Of a stretch of 7,620 nt of DNA, positions 1 to 7,063 are shown one piece after another; the first letter of the stretch is position 1, and the number at the start of each line of letters is the position of its first letter. A model generated the notes under the pieces. The model was not told the origin of the DNA. It did not search any database and saw only the letters and a program-made list of their open reading frames with translations. A program made the position numbers and the translations under genes. The DNA is from a halophilic archaeon J07HX64 (GTDB lineage Archaea; Halobacteriota; Halobacteria; Halobacteriales; Haloarculaceae): assembly GCA_000416085.1 (NCBI GenBank), contig KE356579.1, positions 2,872,969 through 2,880,588 of the forward strand, in the 5' to 3' direction.

Positions 1-804
1 CCCTCGGATGCGTTCCAGGGGCAGGTCGCGGCAGATATCGCGCGGAACCGTATCGGGGCGGACTCCGTCTCGACGATCGGTCGCAGCGACGCCTACGGTC
101 GCGGTCTGACCAACCAGTTCGCCGACGCGTTCTCCGGAGACGGCGGAACTGTCGAGGAGGAACTGGAGATCGACCCCTCGAGGAGTTCCTTCACGGCACA
201 GCTTGAGACAGCGCTGGGTCCGGACCCGGACATGCTGTACATCGTTGCCTTCACCGAGGAGGGTCAGAACCTGATGCGGGATTTCTACCAGGATTTCGAC
301 CGGCCTGACCTGCCGATCGTGGTGTCCGACGGTCTGCAGGCTGCGAGCCTCGCGGCCGACTCCGGGCAGGACGTGGAGACGTTCTCGAACGTCACGGGCA
401 CCGGTCCCGGTATCAGCGACGATGTCGCAACCGGGCTGGAGGCGGCCAGAGAGCAGGTTGGCGAGGATATTGACAAGATCTTCGTGCGCGAGTCGTACGA
501 CGCCGCGGCGGTGCTCTCACTGGCGCGCGTCGCCGCCGGCAGCGACGACCCGCGCGACATCGGTGATGCGATCCCACAGGTCACCTCGGGTGATGGGATA
601 GACGTGTCCCCGGAGAACCTCGTCGAGGGTATCAACACGGCCGCAGACGGTGACGATATCGTCTACAGTGGTGTCTCCCGGCCCCTCGAGTTCAACGAGA
701 ACGGCAGCGTCGCCACCCCGGTCTACGAGTACTACGAGTGGGGCACCGACGACAACGGCGACCCGACACTCCAGACAATCGACATTATCTCGGGCACGAA
801 CTAA
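1..804 (+). CDS. Branched-chain amino acid-type ABC transporter substrate-binding protein (LivJ/LivK family), 5' partial
   Basis: The reading frame is open from the first base and ends with TAA at 802-804, giving 267 residues; the start and signal/lipobox lie outside the window. Whole family members are usually about 400 residues in haloarchaea, so roughly the first third is missing. The visible start (PSDAFQG, then a TIGRSDAYGRGL stretch) matches the hinge region of periplasmic-binding-protein type I (Peripla_BP_6) proteins, and later segments (DMLYIVAFTEEGQNLMRDF, VRESYDAAAVLSLA) fit the second lobe. The protein is strongly acidic, as expected for an exported halophile protein. By family knowledge it captures a branched-chain amino acid, amide or similar small molecule outside the membrane and hands it to LivH/LivM. 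It converges on the permease-ATPase operon rather than leading it. The pairing with that transporter is inferred from proximity, and the substrate cannot be read from sequence. Confidence 0.93.
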   Translation, partial: PSDAFQGQVAADIARNRIGADSVSTIGRSDAYGRGLTNQFADAFSGDGGTVEEELEIDPSRSSFTAQLETALGPDPDMLYIVAFTEEGQNLMRDFYQDFDRPDLPIVVSDGLQAASLAADSGQDVETFSNVTGTGPGISDDVATGLEAAREQVGEDIDKIFVRESYDAAAVLSLARVAAGSDDPRDIGDAIPQVTSGDGIDVSPENLVEGINTAADGDDIVYSGVSRPLEFNENGSVATPVYEYYEWGTDDNGDPTLQTIDIISGTN

Positions 805-807
805 CGA

Positions 808-826
808 CTCCTGCTGACCGCAGGGG
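808..826. terminator. Short hairpin between converging stop codons
   Basis: The 22 bases between the binding-protein stop and the stop of the ATPase gene contain an inverted repeat: CCTGC at 810-814 and GCAGG at 820-824 around a 5-base loop, extended by a T-G and a C-G pair to 808/826. Its place between convergent genes suits a shared transcription end. There is no T tract on either side, and T-rich ends are more typical of archaeal terminators, so the role is an inference. Confidence 0.35.
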
Positions 827-2470
827 TTACCCGCCGAGGAACTGCTCGCGGACCTGCTGGTCTTCGAGCAGTGTGTCGCCGGCATCCTCGTAGCGGTTCC
901 GCCCGTCGACGAGGACGTACCCCCGGTCACACCGCCGGAGCGCCTCGGTTGCGTTCTGTTCGACCATGAGGATGGCCGTGCCGGCGTCGTTGATGCGGTC
1001 GACCCGGTCGAGTGTCTCCTCGACGAGGTCCGGTGCGAGGCCGGCGCTGGGTTCGTCGAGCAACAAAAGCTCCGGGTCGAGCATCAGCGCCCGTCCCATC
1101 GCGAGCATCTGCTGTTGCCCTCCGGAGAGCGACCCGGCGGGTTGACCGGCTCGCTCGCGCAGTATCGGAAACCGGTCGTAGATGCTCTCCAGTCGCTTCT
1201 CCGGGAGTTCGTCGAGGATGTACGCCCCCATCTCCAGGTTCTCACGGACGGTCAGCCCCGCGAAGACGTTGTCCGACTGAGGGACGTAGTTCAGCCCGCG
1301 GGTGATGATCTGGTCTGGGCGGAGCCCGTGTATCGTCTCGTCGTCGAACTGTATCTCCCCGTCCATGTAGTCGGCGAGGCCGAACACGGTCCGCATCACG
1401 GTCGACTTTCCGGCCCCGTTCGGACCGACAATCGTGACGTACTCCCCGGTCCCGACATCGAGGTCGATATCCGAGAGCACCTGCAGGCTGCCGTAGCCGG
1501 CGTCGAGCCCCCGGACGGTGAGCAGGCTCTCACCCTGGCTCCGGCTCATCGGACCTCTCCCACCGAGATACGCCTCGAGGACGCGCTCGTCGTTTCTGAC
1601 AGTCGCCGGGTCGCCCTCGGCGAGCACCTGCCCCTGGTGCAACACCACGACCGGGTCACAGTGGTTCATCACGACATCCATGTCGTGTTCGACGAACAGG
1701 AACGTGTACCCCCGCTCCTGGAGTTCGTGCAACCGGTCGAGCAGTTTCTCCTCCAGGGTGGGGTTGACCCCGGCCATCGGCTCGTCGAGCAGAATCATCT
1801 CGGGGTCGGTCATCAGCACGCGTGCCATCTCCAGCAGTTTTCGCTGTCCACCCGAGAGCGACCCCGCCTGCTCGTCGGCGAGGTGGTCGAGTTCGAAAAA
1901 CTCCAGTGTCTCCCAGGCGCGCTCGCGGAGCTGTTTCTCCTGTTGTGTGACCTGCCCACGGAGCCCCGGGAGAACGGCCGACCAGAACCGCTCGCCAACC
2001 TGGTCGGGCGGGGCGAGCATCACGTTCTCGATGACGGTCATCCCCTCGAGTTCGCGCGCAATCTGGAACGAGCGGACGAGCCCGCGGCGAGCGATCTCGT
2101 CGGGTTGCCAGCCGGTGATGTCGGTGCCGTCGAACCGGACCACACCGGCGTCGGGAGCGTTCACCCCGGTGACGAGATTGAACGTCGTGGACTTGCCCGC
2201 GCCGTTCGGGCCGATGAGCCCCGTGATGGTGCCACGCTCGACGTCGAAACTCACACCGTCGACAGCTGTGATACCACCGAACGACTTCTCCAGCCCCTCG
2301 ACAGCGAGGATTGTCTCGGCGGTGTCCGGCCCGTCTGTGGCCGGCCGACCGGAGTCGGTGTCGACGCCGATTGCCTGCTCACCCGTCTCGTCGGACCGGC
2401 GGTCGACAGTCCCGTCGGCGCTGTCCGCCGTCGGTTCGCTCACCTCGGCTGTGTGACGGTCGTTGCTCAC
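827..2470 (-). CDS. livG-livF: Fused LivG-LivF ABC transporter ATPase (two nucleotide-binding domains in one polypeptide)
   Basis: The ORF encodes 547 residues with two complete ABC ATPase domains. Domain 1 (about 53-304) is LivG-like: Walker A GPNGAGKS 87-94, Q-loop Gln136, signature LSGGQ 205-209, Walker B ILLDE 226-230, switch His262. Domain 2 (about 308-547) is LivF-like: Walker A 349-356, Q-loop Gln398, LSGGQ 448-452, Walker B LLLLDE 468-473, and VEQNA at 503-507, where LivF proteins typically carry Gln instead of the switch His. Together they should form the ATPase dimer under LivH/LivM. The start is GTG at 2470-2468, overlapping the livM stop as GTGA, with GGAGG seven bases upstream. 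Residues 1-52 are an acidic, low-complexity extension absent from bacterial LivG. LivG and LivF are normally separate; residue 308 is a Met where LivF would normally begin, so a one-base insertion or sequence error may have joined two genes. If unfused, livF is 1549-827 (240 residues). Confidence 0.93.
   Translation of the reverse strand: MSNDRHTAEVSEPTADSADGTVDRRSDETGEQAIGVDTDSGRPATDGPDTAETILAVEGLEKSFGGITAVDGVSFDVERGTITGLIGPNGAGKSTTFNLVTGVNAPDAGVVRFDGTDITGWQPDEIARRGLVRSFQIARELEGMTVIENVMLAPPDQVGERFWSAVLPGLRGQVTQQEKQLRERAWETLEFFELDHLADEQAGSLSGGQRKLLEMARVLMTDPEMILLDEPMAGVNPTLEEKLLDRLHELQERGYTFLFVEHDMDVVMNHCDPVVVLHQGQVLAEGDPATVRNDERVLEAYLGGRGPMSRSQGESLLTVRGLDAGYGSLQVLSDIDLDVGTGEYVTIVGPNGAGKSTVMRTVFGLADYMDGEIQFDDETIHGLRPDQIITRGLNYVPQSDNVFAGLTVRENLEMGAYILDELPEKRLESIYDRFPILRERAGQPAGSLSGGQQQMLAMGRALMLDPELLLLDEPSAGLAPDLVEETLDRVDRINDAGTAILMVEQNATEALRRCDRGYVLVDGRNRYEDAGDTLLEDQQVREQFLGG
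1547..1561 (-). other. LivG/LivF fusion junction with relict ATGA overlap and internal start
   Basis: On the coding strand the junction reads GGTGGGAGAGGTCCGATGAGC. The ATG at 1549-1547 sits where a LivF protein usually starts, and the bases ATGA are the same 4-base overlap form seen at the other operon junctions. Removing one G from the GGG run at 1561-1559 makes the LivG frame end in Gly-Gly-Glu-Val-Arg and stop at that TGA. The purine-rich GGGAGAGG before the ATG could still act as a ribosome binding site, so separate LivF might be made by internal initiation. Confidence 0.6.
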
Positions 2471-3840
2471 GACTCCGCCTCCGTCGAGTCGGGGCGCTCC
2501 GAGAGGTCGACAGTCGATGCCTCCTCGGTCCGGCCACCAAAGAGACCCTCCGGGCGGTTCTGCATCAGGTAGACCAGGACGATACCGAGCACCACGAACC
2601 GGAGCGCCGAGATGTTATCGTCGGCGAACATGTATCCCAGAAACGGGTCGACACCGGTGAGCGCGTCGAACAGCGTATCCGGCGGCGACGGGACACCGAA
2701 CTGTGTGTCGACGATACGCTGGATAAAGCTCGGCGCCTCGAGCAGCAGCGCCACGAACACGATACCACCGACAACACTCCCGGTGTTCGACCCGGACCCG
2801 CCGAGTATGAGCGCGACGAACACGAAGAAGGTGAGTTCGGGTTCGAACGTGGCCGGGGCGGTCGACCCGCCGGCCCGCATCTGCCAGAGCATCCCGGTGA
2901 GCGCTATCAGGCCACAACCGACCGCGAACGCGATTATCTTGAACCGTCGGGTGTCCTTTCCGAGCGAGCTGGCGACGAGTTCGTCCTCGCGGATCGCCTT
3001 CAGCACACGCCCGAACGGTGAGTTGCCCACCCGAACGAGCAGCCAGTAAAACAACAGGGCAACAAAAAGCAGTATCACCGTGTAGACGACCCGCTCGACC
3101 AGTGAGGGGCCGAAACCAACCGCCTCACCGGCGGTGAACAACGGGTCACCGATGACTGTCGGGTTCTCCACCGCGATGAACGCACCCTGGTCGGGGTTTT
3201 GATACAGCAGACGTTTGACCGGGTTCGAGGGGAGATCGAGCGAACTGGTCCCGCCGGTGCCGAGCGTCTGCCCGGCGATGGTGAACTCGGTGGCCGGTCG
3301 CGACCGGATCAACAGCCGGATGATCTCACTGAACGCGAGTGTCACGATAGCCAGATAGTCCGCCCGGAGCCGGATAGCCGGAAGCGCCGCGAGCGCACCC
3401 AGCAGCGTCGCCGCCAGAAACCCCCCGAGCATCCCGACCGGGAGTGGCAGTCCGAGTCCGAGCCCCTCCGCCGGGAGGCTCAAAAGCGCCATCGTGTAGA
3501 CACCAACCGCCGCGAACCCCGCCACACCGAGATTAAGCAGGCCGGCGTACCCCCACTGGAGGTTGAGCGCGAGCGCGAGCATCACGTACACCAGCGCCAG
3601 CAGTGTGACCGACTGGAGCCGACTGGTGAGCGCCTCCGCGTCCTGGAACCCGCCGAACCACGACAGCACCAGAAAGAGAACGTACAGGCCGAGCACCAGT
3701 CCGGCGACAACTTGGAGATCACTGGCCCGGGACCGGACGGTGCCACCGTCCGTTACCCGCCGGTTCCCGACCAGCCCGCGGACGGCGTCGAGTCGTGTCC
3801 GCAGGGCCGTGAGGAGACGCTCGAGCGGGGCAGGGGTCAT
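2467..3840 (-). CDS. livM: Branched-chain amino acid ABC transporter permease LivM
   Basis: The product has 457 residues and many membrane helices. LivM hallmarks are visible: LQWGYAGLLNLGVAGFAAVG at about 94-113, RLRADYLAIVTLAFSEIIR at 157-175, the cytoplasmic ATPase-coupling loop GRVLKAIREDELVASSLGKD at 277-296, and ILGGSGSNTGSVVGG at 345-359. It would form the translocation path with LivH. The start is the ATG at 3840-3838, which overlaps the livH stop as ATGA and has GGGGTGA seven bases upstream. The frame stays open to 4656, but that extension lies inside livH and is a shadow. It is slightly longer than E. coli LivM because of a hydrophilic N-terminus (1-40), an external loop at about 183-250 and an acidic C-terminal tail after 430. 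The stop overlaps the next start as GTGA, implying translational coupling. No damage was seen. Confidence 0.95.
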   Translation of the reverse strand: MTPAPLERLLTALRTRLDAVRGLVGNRRVTDGGTVRSRASDLQVVAGLVLGLYVLFLVLSWFGGFQDAEALTSRLQSVTLLALVYVMLALALNLQWGYAGLLNLGVAGFAAVGVYTMALLSLPAEGLGLGLPLPVGMLGGFLAATLLGALAALPAIRLRADYLAIVTLAFSEIIRLLIRSRPATEFTIAGQTLGTGGTSSLDLPSNPVKRLLYQNPDQGAFIAVENPTVIGDPLFTAGEAVGFGPSLVERVVYTVILLFVALLFYWLLVRVGNSPFGRVLKAIREDELVASSLGKDTRRFKIIAFAVGCGLIALTGMLWQMRAGGSTAPATFEPELTFFVFVALILGGSGSNTGSVVGGIVFVALLLEAPSFIQRIVDTQFGVPSPPDTLFDALTGVDPFLGYMFADDNISALRFVVLGIVLVYLMQNRPEGLFGGRTEEASTVDLSERPDSTEAES

Positions 3841-4940
3841 ACGGTCTTCACCCCCCCGAGCAGGCCCTGTGGCCGCACCAGCAGCATAAAGACGAGCACC
3901 CCGAAGGCCCCGACCAGCACGAGTTCGCTCGGGAGCCAGATCTGCGAGAGTCGACTGGTGATACCGATGACGATACCACCGACGATAGCCCCGTAGACCG
4001 AGCCGATACCGCCGAGGATGACCGCCGAGAAAACGAGCAGGAGGAGGTCCCAGCCGAAGGTGGGGTCCATCGAGCCACCCTCGAGCGCGATGAGAAAGCC
4101 CGCAACACCGGTCAGGGCTCCGCCGGCCAGCCACGTCGTGCGGATGACCTGCTCTGTCGGGATACCGGTCACCAGCGCGAGGTTCCGGTTGTCGGCCATC
4201 GCCCGCATCGCGGTTCCGAGTTTCGTGCGGCGCAGGAGGAGATGGGTTCCCAGCATGAGAAGCGCCGCGATAACGACGAGTGTGACCTCGTGTGCGCCGA
4301 TCGAGATACCCCCCTGCCCGACCGCGACCTCCTGATTCGGCACGTCTGTCGTCAGACTCCGAGTCGAACCGGTGAACAGGATGATGAGCGCGTGCCGCAG
4401 CGCGAGCGCAACGCCGACACTCGCGATGAGCAGCGCGACCCCTCGGGCCCCGCGCATCGGCCTGAACACGACCCGGTCGAGTGCGAGCGCCAGACCGGCG
4501 GTGGTCACACTCGCGACCACCAGCCCAACCAGAATCGCCACCGGTGTCGCCAGCACGTTGATACCCAACTCGCCCGTCGGAACGGTGTCCGAGACCAGCA
4601 CGAGCGCGTCGAGTCCAAACGAACCGATCCCCGCGACGACGAACGCCGCCAGCCAACCGGTGAACGCACCGGCGGTGATGTAGTCACCGTGTGCGAAGTT
4701 CGCGAACTGCAGGATGCTGTAGGTCATCGCCAGCCCGATGCCCGCGAGACCGACTGCCATCCCGAACACGACCCCGTCCCAGAGGAACGTGGCGAACGTA
4801 CTCACGGGAAGTTCACCGGTCGCGAGGCGTCGCCCCAGGTCGACGATCGAAAGTAGCCCCAGCAACAGGAGCACCACCGGTAGCAGACGCAGACGCCGTA
4901 CCGACGATAACAACCCCTCCGATGCGTCGCGAACAGCCAT
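3837..4940 (-). CDS. livH: Branched-chain amino acid ABC transporter permease LivH
   Basis: The product has 367 residues and is the first gene of the leftward transporter operon. Family features include the segment GLAMTYSILQFANFAHGDYI at 69-88 (compare the LivH motif around NFAHG), RPMRGARGVALLIASVGVAL at 160-179, the cytoplasmic coupling loop TKLGTAMRAMADNRNLALVTG at about 239-259, and FSAVILGGIGSVYGAIVGG at 304-322. It pairs with LivM in the membrane. I chose the ATG at 4940-4938: it gives a hydrophobic first helix at about 19-33, and a TATA-like element lies about 30 bases upstream, suiting a leaderless or short-leader transcript. The frame remains open upstream to 5447, but that part is Arg/Ser-rich and covers the neighbouring gene on the same strand in another frame, so it is not coding. 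It is about 60 residues longer than E. coli LivH, mostly at the N-terminus. Confidence 0.95.
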   Translation of the reverse strand: MAVRDASEGLLSSVRRLRLLPVVLLLLGLLSIVDLGRRLATGELPVSTFATFLWDGVVFGMAVGLAGIGLAMTYSILQFANFAHGDYITAGAFTGWLAAFVVAGIGSFGLDALVLVSDTVPTGELGINVLATPVAILVGLVVASVTTAGLALALDRVVFRPMRGARGVALLIASVGVALALRHALIILFTGSTRSLTTDVPNQEVAVGQGGISIGAHEVTLVVIAALLMLGTHLLLRRTKLGTAMRAMADNRNLALVTGIPTEQVIRTTWLAGGALTGVAGFLIALEGGSMDPTFGWDLLLLVFSAVILGGIGSVYGAIVGGIVIGITSRLSQIWLPSELVLVGAFGVLVFMLLVRPQGLLGGVKTV

Positions 4941-5193
4941 ACACCCGGATATGCACGACACCGGGGAAAAAGTTTCCGCGAATCGGGCCCGTCGTGCGGT
5001 GTCCGCTCCCCCGATGTCCGGGGAGATACGAGACCCTGGGGAGACACGACAGCGCGAAGTTGTGCGGCGGTTCGCGAGGAGTTCCGCGGGTGGCCGAGCG
5101 AGTACGGTCAGGCGGGGTGAGGCGGTGGAGACGACGAACAGACACGGCGACACGACAACACGGGGCCCGCCCCTCGCAGCGGATAGCGTGGTT
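4941..5193. other. Intergenic region upstream of livH
   Basis: I see no convincing gene in these 253 bases; the frames crossing them are Arg-rich shadows. Besides the candidate livH promoter there is a GC-rich hairpin at 5006-5025 (CTCCCC paired with GGGGAG, 8-base loop). It could end transcription from the membrane-protein gene upstream or act as a regulatory site, but no T tract follows it. Confidence 0.4.
4964..4978 (-). promoter_or_regulatory. Candidate BRE/TATA promoter of the liv operon
   Basis: On the minus strand, GGAAACTTTTT sits centred about 30 bases before the livH ATG at 4940. A purine-rich BRE-like part followed by an AT-rich box at this distance resembles haloarchaeal promoters of leaderless genes. 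The box is not a consensus TTTATA, so the call is tentative. Confidence 0.45.
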
Positions 5194-5913
5194 TCAGGCG
5201 ATCCGGTCGGCGATGTAGCCGCCGAGTGCACCGATCCCGGCATTGAATGCTGCCCCGACCAGTCCGGAGACGACGACGACCCCGGCGATGAGGGCTCCGC
5301 CCCCGGCCTCACTGATCGCCGCACCGCCGGCGACCATCCCGGCCCCGATGCAGACCAGCAACGGGAGCGTGATCGCAAACGAGAACAGCCCCGTTGCGGC
5401 GCCCAGACGGACACTGGAGTCGCCATCGTACAGGTGCGCACCGACACCGCCGCCGACGAGCGCTCCGATCCCGGGGATGACAGACGAGATCAGCGACGCC
5501 ACGGTGGCCCCGTACACGGCACAGGACGGGAACGTAGCGGTGGTGCCACCCTGGCGGGAGACACGGCGGCGGGTCTGCCGGCGTTTGTAGACGAACGCCA
5601 CGGCGAACCCTACGAGCACGAGACCGGTCACACCGAATCCGATCGCGAGCCAGTCTGTGAACGGCTCTGCGGCGGTGATCAGCTCCTCCTGGGTGAGCCC
5701 GTTGGGTTCGACGTTCTCATCGGTGACGATATCCCGGATCGTCTCCTCGTCGGCCCGGGTGTAAATGAGGGCACTGACGCCTGTCAGGCTGAGCCCGACG
5801 ATACCTGCCAGAATCCCCAGTATCCAGTCGATCACACCCGGTACTGGGTCGTGGCTATCCGGGGAGTTGCTTGGACTTTTCCGCTCGTCTTGTCTCACAT
5901 CAACGTTCGACAT
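5194..5913 (-). CDS. Five-helix haloarchaeal membrane protein of unknown function (DUF5518-like)
   Basis: The 239-residue product has hydrophobic segments at about 27-51, 88-109, 130-160, 169-198 and 202-235. A short acidic N-terminus and an acidic external-type loop (52-87, with EETIRDIVTDENVEPNG) precede a basic cluster KRRQTRRRVSR at 110-120, which should lie in the cytoplasm. The C-terminal half is a Gly/Ala-rich bundle with repeated glycine patterns: PGIGALVGGGVGAHLYDGD, GAATGLF and GIGALGGYIADRI. This layout recalls DUF5518-type haloarchaeal membrane proteins, but the assignment is from memory and only moderate. No enzymatic or transport motif is visible. The ATG at 5913-5911 is supported by a TATA box at 5945-5940. 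It is 253 bases upstream of livH on the same strand with its own promoter, so a link to the transporter is not shown. Confidence 0.85.
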   Translation of the reverse strand: MSNVDVRQDERKSPSNSPDSHDPVPGVIDWILGILAGIVGLSLTGVSALIYTRADEETIRDIVTDENVEPNGLTQEELITAAEPFTDWLAIGFGVTGLVLVGFAVAFVYKRRQTRRRVSRQGGTTATFPSCAVYGATVASLISSVIPGIGALVGGGVGAHLYDGDSSVRLGAATGLFSFAITLPLLVCIGAGMVAGGAAISEAGGGALIAGVVVVSGLVGAAFNAGIGALGGYIADRIA

Positions 5914-5939
5914 ATCTCTGTCTTCTGTGGCGACACACG

Positions 5940-5945
5940 TATAAA
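5940..5945 (-). promoter_or_regulatory. TATA box of the membrane-protein gene
   Basis: The minus strand reads TTTATA, centred about 30 bases before the ATG at 5913. This is the haloarchaeal TATA consensus at the spacing expected for a leaderless or nearly leaderless transcript. No Shine-Dalgarno-like sequence precedes the ATG, which agrees. Confidence 0.7.
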
Positions 5946-6194
5946 CGGGGGTAGTGTTTCTCGGCCTGCAACACCCTTGTCTGCTGTTCTCGTCGACGAG
6001 AGCATCCGGTTCCGTACCGCCGAGTGCTCACAGTCCTCGCGTGTCTGCTCGATCGTATTCACGACAGGACCGAGCGAGAGACACAGGGAACTTGACCGGT
6101 CGGGAGCCAGCCCTGTGGGCAGTTCCGTCCGACATCTGTTGGTCGTGTGTCCGACGTACAGATATCTACCTCGAGACACCAGTTTCGAGCGCGT
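5946..6194. other. Intergenic region between divergent genes
   Basis: I find no supported gene here; overlapping frames give low-complexity Arg/Ser-rich products. There is a perfect 12-base palindrome CTCGTCGACGAG at 5989-6000. A weak AT-rich element, GATATCTA at 6161-6168, lies about 30 bases before the ATG at 6195 and could be the promoter of the rightward pair. Confidence 0.4.
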
Positions 6195-6648
6195 ATGAGT
6201 CGACGGCGTATCACGACCGAGGGAATCGGTCGACGAGGGGGACAGCCGGAACAGACGACTGTCGAGGTAACCGCGAGCGGTGAGGGGGTCGGCACCCGAT
6301 GTTCAGGAGACAGCCCGTGATCGGGGCGGAGCTGCCCGCGAATCGGTGAGCGCCGACACCATCTCGACGACCGGTCTCCGGATCAGGGGTGCCAGCGAGA
6401 TGTTCGACGAGGTCGACACACAGTACAACACAACAAAGCGACTCCGTATCGAGTCTACACCGGACACAGCAGAGACACCCCTCGCCGGGGACACACTGGA
6501 ACGGCATCAGGAGGCGGATGTCCAGCCCTCACCGGTCGTCGTGTCCGCGGCAACGGCGGGCACGAGAGCACAGCGGCGTGAGTGTCGGTTCGCTGTCGGA
6601 CCCGACACACTCACAGGTCGCCGGAGAGCGCTCTGGAGGGGATCATGA
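6195..6648 (+). pseudogene. Probable SIMPL-domain (DUF541) protein, frameshifted and apparently shortened
   Basis: Two frames together read like the first part of a SIMPL/DUF541 protein. From the ATG at 6195, 34 residues include ITTEGIGRRGGQPEQTTVEV and end near GEGVGT; skipping C6297 in the run CCC moves into the frame starting at 6298, continuing DVQETARDRGGAARESV and then DTISTTGLRIRGASEMFDE and KRLRIESTPDTAE. A strand followed by an Ala/Glu helix and a TSGLSL-like strand is typical of the family, which is usually over 200 residues. Here only about 150 would be made, and the usual central helix region after TPDTAE seems missing; a short QPSPVVVS piece resembles the family C-terminus. Unshifted, the first frame stops at 6320. 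The second frame ends in TGA at 6646-6648, overlapping the next ATG as ATGA. SIMPL proteins have no settled biochemical role. The family call is pattern recognition; an unrelated hypothetical gene starting with GTG at 6280 is the alternative. Confidence 0.45.
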
Positions 6649-7063
6649 AACAGGTCGACTCAGGTGTCTACATCGGTGATATCGAGGACGCCGGGTCCGG
6701 CGAGCGACTCGTCGGCGCTGGCATCACCGCGGTGGTCAAGCTGACCCACGCCGAACCGGACGCGGGCTACCCGGAGCGGTGACGATAGCAGACCACCGGA
6801 TGGTCGACGGCCCACAGAACGACCCCGAAGCGTTCGCCGGGGCTGTTCGGACGGCGACAGACCTGCTGGACCAGGGTGAGACGGTCCTCGTGCACTGCAA
6901 GAAAGGAACATCACGCAGTGGGGCTGTTGTGGCTGCGGTTGTGGCACGGCGGGAGGGGGTTGACCGCTCGACTGCACTCGAGACAGTACAGCGTCGGAAA
7001 TCAGACGTCGACCCCCATCGAGCGTTACTTCGACATGCGGGAATGGTCGTCCGTCGGGGATAG
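6645..7063 (+). pseudogene. Dual-specificity/tyrosine phosphatase-like protein, split by a frameshift
   Basis: The first frame runs from the ATG at 6645 (GGAGG five bases upstream, ATGA overlap with the preceding frame) through YIGDIEDAGSGERLVGAGIT and AVVKLTHAEPDAGYPER, then stops at 6780-6782. The second frame starts four bases back at GTG 6779 and continues TIADHRMVDGPQND and VLVHCKKGTSRSG to 7063. The HCx5R signature gives catalytic Cys (codon 6896-6898) and Arg, and Asp about 30 residues earlier (MVDGPQN) is the likely general acid. This is the layout of small cysteine-dependent phosphatases that act on phosphoproteins or other phosphate esters. One G added near 6777-6780 (CGG-GTG) gives a continuous 139-residue protein of ordinary family length. 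As written, neither piece alone should be active: the second has the catalytic loop but lacks the first strands. It could be a pseudogene, a sequence error, or less likely two coupled cistrons. Confidence 0.75.

Noticed and set aside
1115..2572. 485-residue open frame on the plus strand opposite the ATPase gene
   Set aside because: It is the mirror of a strongly supported ABC ATPase gene; GC-rich genes often leave the antisense frames open, and the product shows no recognisable motif.
2467..4656. Extended start for LivM at 4656
   Set aside because: The extra N-terminal part is Arg/Gly-rich and lies inside livH; the ATG at 3840 has an ATGA overlap with the livH stop and a ribosome binding site.
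3837..5447. Extended start for LivH at 5447
   Set aside because: The extension covers the 3' end of another gene in a different frame and has no membrane-protein character; the ATG at 4940 fits the family and the candidate promoter.
5989..6000. Perfect 12-base palindrome CTCGTCGACGAG
   Set aside because: GTCGAC-centred palindromes are common by chance in GC-rich haloarchaeal DNA, and it is not placed at a promoter distance from either gene.
4738..6198. 486-residue open frame on the plus strand across livH, the intergenic region and the membrane-protein gene
   Set aside because: It runs antisense to two well-supported genes, is Arg/Asp/Thr-rich without domains, and crosses their intergenic gap.
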